64,000 nt of DNA from an uncultured Alphaproteobacteria bacterium (GTDB lineage Bacteria > Pseudomonadota > Alphaproteobacteria > Rhodobacterales > Rhodobacteraceae), in contig CACBAM010000006.1 of assembly GCA_902537215.1 (NCBI GenBank), positions 1-64,000 of the forward strand. Direction: 5' to 3'. Below the pieces are notes generated by a model. The model saw only the letters and a program-made list of their open reading frames with translations. It was not told the DNA's origin and searched no databases. The translations under genes were made by a program, and so were the position numbers. Shown in pieces: positions 46,007 through 55,526 of this stretch (positions are counted from its first letter, which is position 1; each line of letters opens with the position of its first letter).

Positions 46007-47899
46007 TCAGCTAGTTCTTCGCAGATTTAATAAGGTGCTTTCTATTAACCTTTCGTTAACTTTTATTTCAGTATTCTGCTTTATAAAGTTTAAATAATTA
46101 TTTATAAAATTTTGCCGTAAGCTTCTTTTGAAAAATTCTTTTCGTTGTGCTGTTAGTGTGCTCTTTAACTCATTGTCGATATCGTTAGGTGTTATAGTTT
46201 CAACAAATGCTAGAAACAGTTTAGAGTCATCATAGAAGAGTAAAAATTCTTTTTCTTCTAAAGAAAATATTCCCTCCATAAGTTCTGGAGTCATTTTAGT
46301 GTCTAGATTAAACCTAAAAACTTTTTTATTCTTTATCTCTACAAATATCTCTTCACGACTATTCATTTCAAATAATTGGTTTAGAAAGCTTTTGTTCTTT
46401 GCATTTAGTTTTGTATCGAAGTAAGCTTTTGCCGCAATAAGTATATTTTCTTTTTGCAAAATCTTCGCTATGTCTTCTGACACTTCTGTCAAATCTAAAC
46501 TTCTCGATTTTATTTCTTTGTCTAGTTTTACGGCAAGTAATGAATTATCAGTTAATACTGTGAATTCAGTAATTTGATCACTTGCATTGTCGAATAATGG
46601 TTTCGCGTTCGCATCCCTTTTAAACCTATCCGGTAATTCATCGTTTTCGATTTCTAATAACTCTATTGAAATTGAAAATCTTGATACTAAATCTTCTAAA
46701 GTCTGCCCAGCAGCAACTTCATTATTGAGATTTTCTAGGATTTTAAAAGTTTCATTTTTAGCCTTCTCAGAAGCAAGTAGATTTCTTATTTCACTTTCAG
46801 CATCAGAAAAAGTTGTCTCACTCTCCGCCACAATCTCTCTTATTCTATAAATTGCCGAGCCTAAATCTGTCTTATAAGGACCATAAGTCCCGATATTTTC
46901 TTTATCAAATAGTTCCCTGAGGTTGTCATTGTCCATAGAGCTTGACTTATTAAGATAGCCTAAAGTAACGTCATCTGTTTTTAAGCCTCTGGCGGAAATC
47001 TCCTCGTTGAATAGTTTTGGGTTGGATTTTAAATCTTGGATACGTTTATCGCTTTCATTGTCTGTATTGGAAAAATATAGAATGTCAATAAGACGCTTCT
47101 CTTCTGTTCGAAAACTAGCCATATTTTCGTTATAGTAGTCTTTAATTAACTTGGTATCTATGTTCTGTTGGTCAGCAAATTTTTTAAAATCTATATATCC
47201 AATTTGGAATATTTTCTTAGTTGGAGACTTAAATTGATCTTTTCTCTCTTCAAAATATTTCGAAATATCTGTACTGTTGGGTTTCTTTGATGCTTTCCTA
47301 AAGGTGTTTGCTTGAAGTTCTATGAACGAGACATATCTGCTTTGGAAATAATGAGCTATAGATTTCTCGATCATTATAGTATCAATTTTTGTGGGTGCTT
47401 CGAAAACGTCAAGTATAAGCTCTCTGACAAGATCATCCTTTAAAGTTTCTTCGAACTCCTTAATATCTTCTCCAGTTGCAGTTACATATCGCTTGTATTT
47501 TTCGACATCAAAATCTCCACTTATATTTTTGAAGGTATCAACTGTTTTTATATATTCTGCAATACTTGTATCCTCTCTAGAGATTTCGTTATCTTTTAAA
47601 AGATCATCAAAAATTTTTTTTGCTATAAGATCGTTTAAAGCTTTATTTATTAAGCCATAATTTTTTGCTTCTTCTATGGTTAAATTTACGTTGTTTTCTT
47701 TAGAAAAATTAACAATCTCATTTTCTACACTTCTTAAAAATTCATTGATAGATATTTTTTCTTTTCCTACAGTAGCTATGTTTCGTCCGGTAGAGCCCAA
47801 AATCACATCTTGAATTCCAAATCCTGCTAAGCTTATTATTACGATGGATACCATTATCCATGCAAAAAACTTACTGATATTTCCTTTGAGGCTAGCCAC
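46007..47899 (-). CDS. ppiD: SurA/PpiD-type periplasmic folding factor
   Basis: The 630-residue product has one N-terminal membrane helix (residues 12-32) and a large periplasmic part with a SurA-like N-terminal domain (TVGKEKISINEFLRSVENEI), a diverged parvulin region (about residues 240-370) and helical C-terminus. Such anchored chaperones help outer-membrane proteins leave the translocon. Parvulin catalytic residues are not obvious, so isomerase activity is uncertain. GTG start behind AGGAGAAA. The position before trpE is typical of alphaproteobacteria. Confidence 0.88.
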   Translation of the reverse strand: MASLKGNISKFFAWIMVSIVIISLAGFGIQDVILGSTGRNIATVGKEKISINEFLRSVENEIVNFSKENNVNLTIEEAKNYGLINKALNDLIAKKIFDDLLKDNEISREDTSIAEYIKTVDTFKNISGDFDVEKYKRYVTATGEDIKEFEETLKDDLVRELILDVFEAPTKIDTIMIEKSIAHYFQSRYVSFIELQANTFRKASKKPNSTDISKYFEERKDQFKSPTKKIFQIGYIDFKKFADQQNIDTKLIKDYYNENMASFRTEEKRLIDILYFSNTDNESDKRIQDLKSNPKLFNEEISARGLKTDDVTLGYLNKSSSMDNDNLRELFDKENIGTYGPYKTDLGSAIYRIREIVAESETTFSDAESEIRNLLASEKAKNETFKILENLNNEVAAGQTLEDLVSRFSISIELLEIENDELPDRFKRDANAKPLFDNASDQITEFTVLTDNSLLAVKLDKEIKSRSLDLTEVSEDIAKILQKENILIAAKAYFDTKLNAKNKSFLNQLFEMNSREEIFVEIKNKKVFRFNLDTKMTPELMEGIFSLEEKEFLLFYDDSKLFLAFVETITPNDIDNELKSTLTAQRKEFFKRSLRQNFINNYLNFIKQNTEIKVNERLIESTLLNLRRTS

Positions 47900-47923
47900 A
47901 CTTTCTCCTATTAAACTTTACTT

Positions 47924-49096
47924 TTATAAAACAAAATTTCTGAGTCTTTTGAACAGATCAATTATTTCTTCATATGTAGAATTTGCAAACGCAATTCTAA
48001 TTGAGCGTTTCTCTTTTATAAAGAGGTTTTTTGACTTAGGAAAAAACATGTCGCCTGGTATCGAAAGTATGTTTTGTTCAGTTAAAAGTTTTTTGGCGAT
48101 TGATATAGAGTCCATTTTTGAATTATAACCTAGATACGCAAAATAACCGCCGATACCCAACAGTGACCAGTTTTCAATATTTTTTAGCTCTTTTTCAAAA
48201 GTATCTTTGAGTTTTTCTATCTTTAACTTTTCTTTTACTATAAACTCTCGCAAGTTAAGCAAGCCAAAATATGCTGCCTTTTGAGCCAATCTATTTGGAC
48301 AAATAGTAGTGGTATCAAGAAATTTTTCTACTTGCTTTATAAATGACTCGGACGCAACCATTAGACCCACGCGGTGTCCTGTCAATCTATATACCTTTGA
48401 AAAAGAATAAAGTTGTATTATGTGTTCATCCCATTTTCCTTTATAAAGAATGTTACTTTGTTTATTACCAAAGTTCTTATAGGTTTCATCAATTACCAAT
48501 TTCAAATTATTTTCCCTAGCTAGATTGCTAATATTTCTAACTAGTTTAGAAGGATATTCAACACCTGTTGGGTTATTAGGGGTAACTATAACAATCGCTT
48601 TTGTTTTTTTGTCTATAAGTTTCTTGGCTGTCTGAATATCAGGAAGCATATTTATATCACAGGGTATAGGTATGATATTTATGCCTTGTATTGCTAACCA
48701 CATTTCATGATTAAAATACCAAGGAACGGGTACAAGAATAGAGTCTCCTGCAGTGGCAATTGTAGATATCGCAGCGCAAAAAGCCTGATTGCAACCAGAA
48801 GTTATAGCCACGTTATTAACGCAAATCGAAGAGCTATACTCTTCATTCCATAAATTAACTATCTCCTCTCTTAAAGGAATATCACCAAGAACATTTCCAT
48901 ATAAATGATTTTCTGTTAAAAGAGATTGTTCGGAAAGATATTTCAGTAAGTTGTCAGGAGGTGGAGACATCGGAGCAGCTTGGCTAAGATTCAAGAGCGG
49001 TTTTTTAGATTTCCTATGAAGTTTTAGCCACTCTCTCACCTCCATAACTGGTGGATTTTGAGTTGCTAACACAAACTTATTTAGTTGTTCATCCAA
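47924..49096 (-). CDS. Class I/II pyridoxal-phosphate aminotransferase
   Basis: The 390-residue fold-type I enzyme has TSGCNQAFCAAI, TPNNPTGVEYP, the PLP lysine in YSFSKVYRLTGHRVG and SIRIAFANS with the carboxylate-binding arginine. It belongs to the aspartate/aromatic aminotransferase group; the amino donor cannot be assigned. The start is TTG at 49096, 8 bases after the parE stop, with only a weak ribosome site. 24 bases separate it from ppiD downstream. Confidence 0.88.
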   Translation of the reverse strand: MDEQLNKFVLATQNPPVMEVREWLKLHRKSKKPLLNLSQAAPMSPPPDNLLKYLSEQSLLTENHLYGNVLGDIPLREEIVNLWNEEYSSSICVNNVAITSGCNQAFCAAISTIATAGDSILVPVPWYFNHEMWLAIQGINIIPIPCDINMLPDIQTAKKLIDKKTKAIVIVTPNNPTGVEYPSKLVRNISNLARENNLKLVIDETYKNFGNKQSNILYKGKWDEHIIQLYSFSKVYRLTGHRVGLMVASESFIKQVEKFLDTTTICPNRLAQKAAYFGLLNLREFIVKEKLKIEKLKDTFEKELKNIENWSLLGIGGYFAYLGYNSKMDSISIAKKLLTEQNILSIPGDMFFPKSKNLFIKEKRSIRIAFANSTYEEIIDLFKRLRNFVL

Positions 49097-49104
49097 GGTA
49101 TAAA

Positions 49105-51066
49105 CTACAGTATTAAAGACTCATCTAATGACTTAGCATTTTTTGATATAAAGTTAAATCTATATTCAGGGTTTTTGCCCATCAGATTGTCAACAAGTTC
49201 ATTTGTCTCTTTTAGGAATCTTAGATTCAAGCTTATTTGTATCAAGCGTCTTGTTTTAATGTCCATAGTTGTCTCTTTGAGTTGCGAGGGGTTCATTTCT
49301 CCTAAACCTTTAAATCTGCTTATTTGGATTTTATCCATTGATGAACTCAACTTCTCTAATAATGCTTCTTTTTCTTCATCACTATTTGCATAATATATTA
49401 CATCTTTGTATGAAATTTTGTAGAGAGGAGGTACCGCGACAAATAGGTGGCCATCTTCGATAATTTTTGGAAGTCTCGTATGGAAAAGCGCTATTAGAAG
49501 AGAAGCAATATGTGCCCCGTCAACATCAGCATCAGTCATTATAATAATTTTTTCATACCGTAGATTGCTTATGTCATGCGGGGAACTTAATTTTACACCC
49601 AATGCTTTGCAAAGATCATCAATCTCTTGATTTTCCGAGATTTTTTTGTTGCTGGAGCCTACAACATTTAAAATTTTTCCTTTTAAAGGGAGAATGGCTT
49701 GGGTAGCCCTATTTCTTGCCTGCTTGGCACTCCCACCAGCGCTATCTCCCTCAACTAGAAAAAGTTCCGTTCCATCTTTGTCTGATATAGAACAGTCTGC
49801 AAGTTTTCCTGGAAGCATAAGCCTTTTTAATGGTGTTTTTCTAAGAGTCTCTTTTTTTTGTCTAGTCTTTATTCTCTCTTCTGCCCTCATTCGAAGATTT
49901 TCAAGTAACAACAGTGTTCTAGATTTATCATTTGCCAACCAATTTTCGAACCGATCCTTTATTATGCTTTCAACTTTTTTTTGTACTTCCAAATTTGATA
50001 GTTTGTCTTTTGTCTGTCCAACAAATTGAGGTTGCTCAACAAAGACTGATATTGAGCTAGATAAAATTTCTAGTACGTCGTCTTTATTTATCGCAGAAAA
50101 TTTTTTATCTCCTATAATCTCAACGTACGACTTAAATCCCTTAGCAATTGCATTTAGAAAGCCAGTCTGGTGTGTCCCTCCCTCGCTAGTTGGAATTGTA
50201 TTACAAAATGACTTGATAACGGGGTTATAGGAATTGAAGCAAGCACACCAGTGAATGGACCCTTTTTCATCTAAATCAAATTTTTCTTTGAAATCTACCT
50301 CCCCAACAAAATAATCATTTGTAATATTGTATTCTACCGCCGTATTGGATCTAACTAGATCCATCAGTCCATTTTCAAAGTGAAACCTCTCTGATTTTGG
50401 TATTTTATTTAGATTATTTTCTCCAATATTTGGCGCCTTCCAGTCAATCGTTACCCCAGAAAATAGATAAGCCTTAGATTTAGCTAGTTCATATATTTTC
50501 TCTGGATTAAAAAATTTGTTACCACTAAATACTGTTTTATCTGGAGAAAATGTAATTTTCGTACCAGATTTAATTTTTTTTTCTCCTACTTTTAGGAGCT
50601 TACCTACTGGCATGCCTTTTGAGAAACTCTGAGAATAACAAACTCTGTTTTTTACCACCTCTACGGTTAGCTTTTCTGATAGAGCATTAACAACAGAAAT
50701 TCCTACACCATGCAACCCACCGGAAGTCAAATAATTTTTGTCGGAAAACTTTCCTCCCGCATGTAAAGTGCAAAAAATAACCTCAAGGGCAGTTTTGTCT
50801 GGAAATTTTGGATGAAAATCTATTGGTATTCCTCTGCCATTATCAGAAATAGATATTTCTTCTTCAGATATAAACTCGATATCAATTTTTGTCGCGAAGC
50901 CAGCCACGGCTTCATCCATGGAGTTGTCTAACACTTCAGATACAAGGTGGTGAAGACCTTTGCTATCCGTGCCCCCAATATACATACCCGGGCGTTTCCT
51001 GACTGGCTCTAGTCCTTCAAGAACCTCTATTGAAGAAGCGTCATATGCTTGCTTTGAATTAGTAAT
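49105..51066 (-). CDS. parE: DNA topoisomerase IV subunit B (probable AUU start)
   Basis: The ATPase subunit of topoisomerase IV, which unlinks daughter chromosomes. GHKL motifs (EVLDNSMDEA, DNGRGIP, GGLHGVGISVVNAL), TOPRIM EGDSAGGSAKQARNR and TDADVDGAHI are present; NRATQAILPLKGKILNV favours ParE over GyrB. The first ATG (50985) would remove the conserved IEVLEGLEPVRKRPG. Upstream the frame is open to a TAG at 51079-51081 with no ATG, GTG or TTG; an ATT at 51064-51066 lies 9 bases after AGAGG and gives a 653-residue, family-length protein. Confidence 0.93.
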   Translation of the reverse strand: MTNSKQAYDASSIEVLEGLEPVRKRPGMYIGGTDSKGLHHLVSEVLDNSMDEAVAGFATKIDIEFISEEEISISDNGRGIPIDFHPKFPDKTALEVIFCTLHAGGKFSDKNYLTSGGLHGVGISVVNALSEKLTVEVVKNRVCYSQSFSKGMPVGKLLKVGEKKIKSGTKITFSPDKTVFSGNKFFNPEKIYELAKSKAYLFSGVTIDWKAPNIGENNLNKIPKSERFHFENGLMDLVRSNTAVEYNITNDYFVGEVDFKEKFDLDEKGSIHWCACFNSYNPVIKSFCNTIPTSEGGTHQTGFLNAIAKGFKSYVEIIGDKKFSAINKDDVLEILSSSISVFVEQPQFVGQTKDKLSNLEVQKKVESIIKDRFENWLANDKSRTLLLLENLRMRAEERIKTRQKKETLRKTPLKRLMLPGKLADCSISDKDGTELFLVEGDSAGGSAKQARNRATQAILPLKGKILNVVGSSNKKISENQEIDDLCKALGVKLSSPHDISNLRYEKIIIMTDADVDGAHIASLLIALFHTRLPKIIEDGHLFVAVPPLYKISYKDVIYYANSDEEKEALLEKLSSSMDKIQISRFKGLGEMNPSQLKETTMDIKTRRLIQISLNLRFLKETNELVDNLMGKNPEYRFNFISKNAKSLDESLIL

Positions 51067-51146
51067 AGTATAAGGCCTCTAAGATACAACGGGACAACGT
51101 TACATCAATCATTTCAAAATTAATAGTAAAACGTGCAAGAAGCTTT

Positions 51147-51172
51147 AAGGCGTAAGAGCTTGCTTACGCCTT
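51147..51172 (-). terminator. Hairpin downstream of glnA, probable terminator
   Basis: A perfect 10-bp stem AAGGCGTAAG/CTTACGCCTT with a 6-base loop lies 19 bases after the glnA stop and before parE on the same strand. No strong T run follows on either strand, so termination efficiency is uncertain, but position suggests it ends the glnB-glnA transcript. Confidence 0.55.
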
Positions 51173-51190
51173 TCTAAGTGTTTAAAAACT

Positions 51191-52597
51191 TTAAAGCGAA
51201 TAATATAGCCCATACTCGACTGGATGAGGTGTATGTTCGACAGCATATACTTCTTCCCATTTAAGATCCATGTATCCTTCAAGCTGATCTACGTTAAAGA
51301 CATCTCCTTGAAGAAGAAATTCGTGGTCATTTTCCAAGCTATTCAAAGCTTCCCTGAGGCTACCACAAACTGTGGGAATAGAAGCTAATTCGTCTGGAGG
51401 TAGGTCATATAAATCTTTGGTTGCAGCCTCCCCTGGATCAATTTTGTTCTTTATTCCGTCCAATCCAGCCATTAACAATGCTGCAAACGAAAGATATGGA
51501 TTGGCCGTTGGATCTGGGAATCTAGCCTCTACTCTAGTTGCTTTAGATGACTCTACGTAGGGAATTCTGATACTAGCAGATCTATTCTTGGCTGAATAGG
51601 CGAGTAAGACGGGAGCTTCAAACCCAGGTATTAGTCTCTTATACGAGTTTGTAGAGGGGTTTGTGAAAGCGTTCAATGCCTTCGCGTGCTTCAGTATTCC
51701 GCCTATATAGTATAGCGCATTTTTTGATAAGCCTGCATATTCTTTACCAGCGAAAATAGGGCTGTTTCCATCCCATATTGACATGTTTGTATGCATCCCA
51801 GTCCCATTGTCATTGGCAACTGGCTTAGGCATAAAAGTAGCCGATTTACCGTAAGAGTGAGCTACATTTTGGATTACGTACTTATATTTTTGAAGATTAT
51901 CTCCCTGTGCTTTCAATGAATCAAAGACAAGACCAAGCTCATGCTGGCATGAAGCTACTTCGTGATGATGTTTATCAACTTTCATTCCCATTCTTTTCAT
52001 CGTAGACAACATCTCCGATCTAATATCTTGACCGGCATCGGTTGGATTTACTGGAAAGTATCCACCTTTAACGCCTGGTCTATGACCCATATTACCCATA
52101 TCATAACTTGTATCTGTATTCCATGATGCATCCATAGCATCAACTTCGAAACTAACCTTATTCATTGAGTTTGAAAACTTAACGTCATCGAAAAGAAAGA
52201 ATTCCGCTTCGGGTCCAAAAAATGCCTTTGTTCCGATTTTAGTTTTCTTTAGGAAATCCTCTGCCTTTACGGCTGTACTTCTCGGGTCTCTTCCGTATAG
52301 TTTTCCGCTTTCCGGTTCCACGACATTGCAGTGCAAGCAGTATGTTTTTTCAGAATAAAATGGATCAAGGTAACCGGAATCAAGGTCTGGCATTAGTTTC
52401 ATATCAGACTCGTTAATTGACTTCCAGCCAGCTATGGAGGATCCATCGAACATCCATCCACTTTTCAGGAAACCTTCGTCTACTTCGGAAGCCATTACTG
52501 TAACGTGTTGAAGCTTTCCTCTAGGGTCGGTAAACCTCATATCAACGTATTCATAATCGCCTTTCTTAATTTCATTTAGTACTTTTTTAATAGTCAT
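51191..52597 (-). CDS. glnA: Glutamine synthetase type I
   Basis: The 468-residue dodecameric enzyme makes glutamine from glutamate and ammonia. DGSSIAGWKSINESDM, GPEAEFFLFD, KHHHEVASCQHELG and NRSASIRIPYVESSKATRVE are conserved metal and substrate motifs. KDLYDLPPDE contains the tyrosine that is adenylylated in enterobacteria, so covalent control is likely. It is 36 bases after glnB, the PII regulator that informs that control. Confidence 0.97.
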   Translation of the reverse strand: MTIKKVLNEIKKGDYEYVDMRFTDPRGKLQHVTVMASEVDEGFLKSGWMFDGSSIAGWKSINESDMKLMPDLDSGYLDPFYSEKTYCLHCNVVEPESGKLYGRDPRSTAVKAEDFLKKTKIGTKAFFGPEAEFFLFDDVKFSNSMNKVSFEVDAMDASWNTDTSYDMGNMGHRPGVKGGYFPVNPTDAGQDIRSEMLSTMKRMGMKVDKHHHEVASCQHELGLVFDSLKAQGDNLQKYKYVIQNVAHSYGKSATFMPKPVANDNGTGMHTNMSIWDGNSPIFAGKEYAGLSKNALYYIGGILKHAKALNAFTNPSTNSYKRLIPGFEAPVLLAYSAKNRSASIRIPYVESSKATRVEARFPDPTANPYLSFAALLMAGLDGIKNKIDPGEAATKDLYDLPPDELASIPTVCGSLREALNSLENDHEFLLQGDVFNVDQLEGYMDLKWEEVYAVEHTPHPVEYGLYYSL

Positions 52598-52633
52598 AAA
52601 TAACCCCTTTTAAAGTTTGAATTAAAGTTCTTA

Positions 52634-53017
<384 letters not shown>

Positions 53018-53088
53018 TCAATTAACAAAATCTGTCTCGAATAAAAAAACTGAATTTTTGCAGGAAACTGATTAATATTTCTCCATAT

Positions 53089-53103
53089 GCCTAAAAATTA
53101 GGC
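53089..53103. repeat. Short perfect palindrome upstream of glnB
   Basis: GCCTAA-AAA-TTAGGC is a perfect inverted repeat about 117 bases upstream of the glnB start. It does not match the NtrC consensus and has no T tail. It may be a regulator site; nothing else is recognised in the 237 bases between glnB and the tRNA. Confidence 0.35.
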
Positions 53104-53209
53104 TAAATGAAATCATATTTTAGTGTGTCTTGTCTTACACTGTAAAAAATAATGAAAGTAGTTTTTTTTATTTTAATTTTCATTATTGTTGCTATTAATT
53201 ATTTAATAC

Positions 53210-53294
53210 GCGGGTGTGGCGAAATTGGTAGACGCACCAGATTTAGGTTCTGGCGCCTTAGGGCGTGTAGGTTCAAGTCCTATCACCCGCACCA
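53210..53294 (+). tRNA. tRNA-Leu (anticodon UAG)
   Basis: The 85-base gene folds with acceptor stem GCGGGTG/CACCCGC, anticodon stem CCAGA/TCTGG and anticodon TAG at 53244-53246. A class II variable arm (GCC-TTAG-GGC) and the T arm with GTTCAAGTC follow, and CCA is encoded. It reads CUN leucine codons. Its 3' end is the attachment core of the adjoining island. Confidence 0.97.
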
Positions 53295-53375
53295 TAATCA
53301 TGATCTTATTAGACCTAAAGCACTGATTTATAAACATTTAATGATGTTTGTTCAATTAGGTATGAAACAAAATGA
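53281..53375 (+). repeat. Inverted repeat 1, left arm (attL plus left end)
   Basis: These 95 bases start with the tRNA 3' end and reach the integrase ATG. The reverse complement occurs at 54902-54996 with 6 mismatches and no gaps. The arm contains the whole upstream region of the integrase, so the promoter and ribosome site are duplicated with it. Confidence 0.92.
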
Positions 53376-54551
53376 GAAACAATTATGGTATTAATCACAT
53401 TATGAACCGTAATGGTGTGTACTATTACATTAGACGAGTGCCATGCGATCTTAGTGATTTCTATGCAATCAAAAGACTTTGCTTTAGCTTAAAAACCAAA
53501 TCCATCAATACTGCTAGATGACTCTCAAGATCAATTGAGCAGAAGCTAGTAGATTATTGGTTGGAGTTGAGACTTCAGAATTTAGACATTCCTCAAATAA
53601 AAGTATAGTCACAGCCAAGTAGTTCATCTTATCATGAAGGTGTGTGCTTAACTGAAGCTCTTGAGCTTTATCTTAAATTGAAAGGGCAGGGTAAAGATCA
53701 AGTATTTTTTAGGACAGCAAAAAGAAATATCAGATATGTAACGAGTTTGTTAGGAGACAAACCTTTGTCTGCTTATTCCTCTAAAGAAGCAGGACAGTTT
53801 CGTGATTGGTTATCAGAGAAGGGTATGGGAGTGAATACTGTTAAGAGAGTATTTTCAACAATCAGATCAATTATTAATATCTGTATAACTGAAATGGGGT
53901 TGGAGTGTTCCAACGCTTTCTCTAAGACCTTTATGCCTAGTGTTTTCAATGGTGAGGGTAGACAACCTATTCCCCAAAAAAAATATAGAAATAATAAAAG
54001 CAGAATGTCATCGGTTAGATGATGACATGCGTTGGTTGGTAGCGTTACTCTGCGATAGTGGTTTGCGATTAGGTGAAGCAACTGGGCTTGCTAAAGACGA
54101 TCTAGTACTTGATCACTCAATTCCCCATATAAAAGTCAAACCTCACCCATTGAGAAGCTTAAAGACTGTAGGTAGCGAAAAAGAAGTTCCTTTGATAGGT
54201 ATGTCACTATGGGCAGCAAACAGAATTAAAAACAATGGAAGTCCGTTTAAGTTTGCTTTTCCAAGATATACTGATGATCACTTTTCAAATGCTAATTCTG
54301 CATCAGCAGCTTTAAACAAATGGCTTAAGCCATTTGTTCCAGAAAACTGTGTCATTCATTCATTTAGGCATAGCTTTAGAGATAGACTGCGTAATGTTGA
54401 ATGTCCTTTTGACATTATTGATAGGTTAGGGGGGTGGATTACTTCTGGAATAGGGCAGACATATGGCAAAGGTTATGATTTAAATGTACTTAGTAAGTGG
54501 ATTTTAAAAGTAGATAGCAACATACTGAACAAAATTGAGAAGTCCAACTAA
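53372..54551 (+). pseudogene. Tyrosine recombinase (island integrase), disrupted
   Basis: A phage-type integrase with an N-terminal domain like DUF6538 (RNGVYYYIRRVPCDLSDFY), a SAM-like core and a catalytic domain with SGLRLGEATGL, HSFRHSFRDRLR and a terminal YGKGY tyrosine. It is broken by an in-frame TGA (53519-53521), an in-frame TAG (53606-53608) and a frameshift at an eight-A run (53976-53983), after which the frame from about 53986 carries the catalytic part. It lies directly after tRNA-Leu, its presumed target. The expected catalytic His/Trp before the tyrosine reads GWITSG. Confidence 0.9.
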
Positions 54552-54905
54552 CCCAAGTGCCAACATTGTAAGAAATATACCTCCCCCTCGGAGAATAATG
54601 CTTTTCCTTAACATGAAAGAAAATAGGATACCGTGCATTAATCGTCCAATCATGAACATAATAGCTAGACTATGAAGTATATGATTATGCGTTCCAGCTT
54701 CCTCAGCAAGATAAAGTAAGATAAAAAATAATGGAGCATACTCAATAAAGTTGCCATGACCTCTCACAACTCTATGGACTATTTCTTCATCATCTTTTCC
54801 ATAACTTATAAAGTTGAATAGTGGGTTTCCTCTAATGGCGAATATTCTTACTGTAAGAAGAAGAAAGAAACCAGTCGCCAAAGATGCATAAAGTTGAGTT
54901 ATCAT
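54504..54905 (-). CDS. MAPEG-family membrane protein
   Basis: The 133-residue protein has four membrane segments and the MAPEG signature RVVRGHGNFIEYAPLFFILL near residue 45. Such proteins relate to microsomal glutathione S-transferases; bacterial substrates are mostly unknown. Its ATG is exactly at the inner edge of inverted repeat 1, so it has nearly the same 90 bases upstream as the integrase. Its 3' end overlaps the convergent integrase remnant by 48 bases. Confidence 0.85.
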   Translation of the reverse strand: MITQLYASLATGFFLLLTVRIFAIRGNPLFNFISYGKDDEEIVHRVVRGHGNFIEYAPLFFILLYLAEEAGTHNHILHSLAIMFMIGRLMHGILFSFMLRKSIILRGGGIFLTMLALGLVGLLNFVQYVAIYF

Positions 54906-54996
54906 TTTGTTTCACACCTAATTGCATAAATATCATTAAATGCCTATAAATCAGTGCTTTAGGTCTAATAAGATCATGATTATGGTGCGGGTGATA
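54902..54996 (-). repeat. Inverted repeat 1, right arm (internal core plus left-end copy)
   Basis: Read on the minus strand this is the tRNA core TATCACCCGCACCA (54996-54983) followed by a copy of the island left end, 89 of 95 bases identical to 53281-53375. It is joined on its other side to a copy of the island right end, giving an attP-like junction. Confidence 0.92.
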
Positions 54997-55200
54997 TACA
55001 GTTAAATGCCCTTTTAATGCACCACTAGCAAATGAAATACAGCAATAACAGTAACTTAGGTATCTCCGTATTCATGTCAATAGGCACGATTTGTTTCACA
55101 GTTTGTTTTACAGTTTAAGTGACACCTTCCACGCATGGGACAGTGGGGGTACTTACGTAGTATGTTCTTGGAGGATGCAGCAGATGGGGTGTTTTTTATA
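54983..55200 (+). repeat. Inverted repeat 2, left arm (copy of island right end)
   Basis: About 218 bases whose reverse complement matches 60839-61050 with small gaps and an identity I estimate by eye at roughly three quarters. Shared blocks include GTGATATACA, ATGCACCACTAGC, TGAAATACAG, CTTAGGTAT, TCAATAGG and the 56-base motif. No coding capacity is evident. Confidence 0.82.
55134..55189 (+). repeat. 56-base dispersed repeat, copy A
   Basis: This copy runs from CATGGGACA to GCAGCAGATGGGG. Between these ends lie GGGGGTACTTACGTAGT and TGTTCTTGGAGGATGC. It is part of inverted repeat 2 and is in plus orientation like copy B, while copies C and D are on the minus strand. Confidence 0.85.
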
Positions 55201-55277
55201 CAAAAGCTAACTTAATCTCTTTGACAAATAGTTAAACGAACTTAATTGCTCTGCATGCAAATGAAAAAGGATTTCAG

Positions 55278-55526
55278 ATGGAAGAAAATAATGATGGCTT
55301 TGGCATAGCATTCGTAACGATAATATTTGTTGCATTTATTTTACCTTCGATTGTACTTTTATCGGTTGGAGATACATGGGACCGATTTACCGATAAGTAT
55401 GGTTCTGCTGTCACAGCCGAATGTTGGGAAAATAGCAAGCATGAAAAGGTTTGTCGAAGTGATAGCAAGTGTAGATTTGGGCGTTTATTTTGTATAGATG
55501 AAGGTTTCAGATGGCAAGCCGATTAG
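55278..55526 (+). CDS. Small single-pass protein with cysteine-rich tail
   Basis: The 82-residue product has one membrane segment (residues 10-29) and then about 50 residues with four cysteines (AECWENSKHEKVC, SKCRFGRLFC), suggesting disulfides or metal binding outside the membrane. I do not recognise the family. The ATG follows AAGGATTTC, a good ribosome site, and the end overlaps the next gene by 16 bases, which supports both as real. Confidence 0.55.
   Translation: MEENNDGFGIAFVTIIFVAFILPSIVLLSVGDTWDRFTDKYGSAVTAECWENSKHEKVCRSDSKCRFGRLFCIDEGFRWQAD

Noticed and set aside
51147-51172. Classic intrinsic terminator with U tail
   Set aside because: The stem is perfect but no adequate T run follows on either strand, so it is listed only as a probable terminator.
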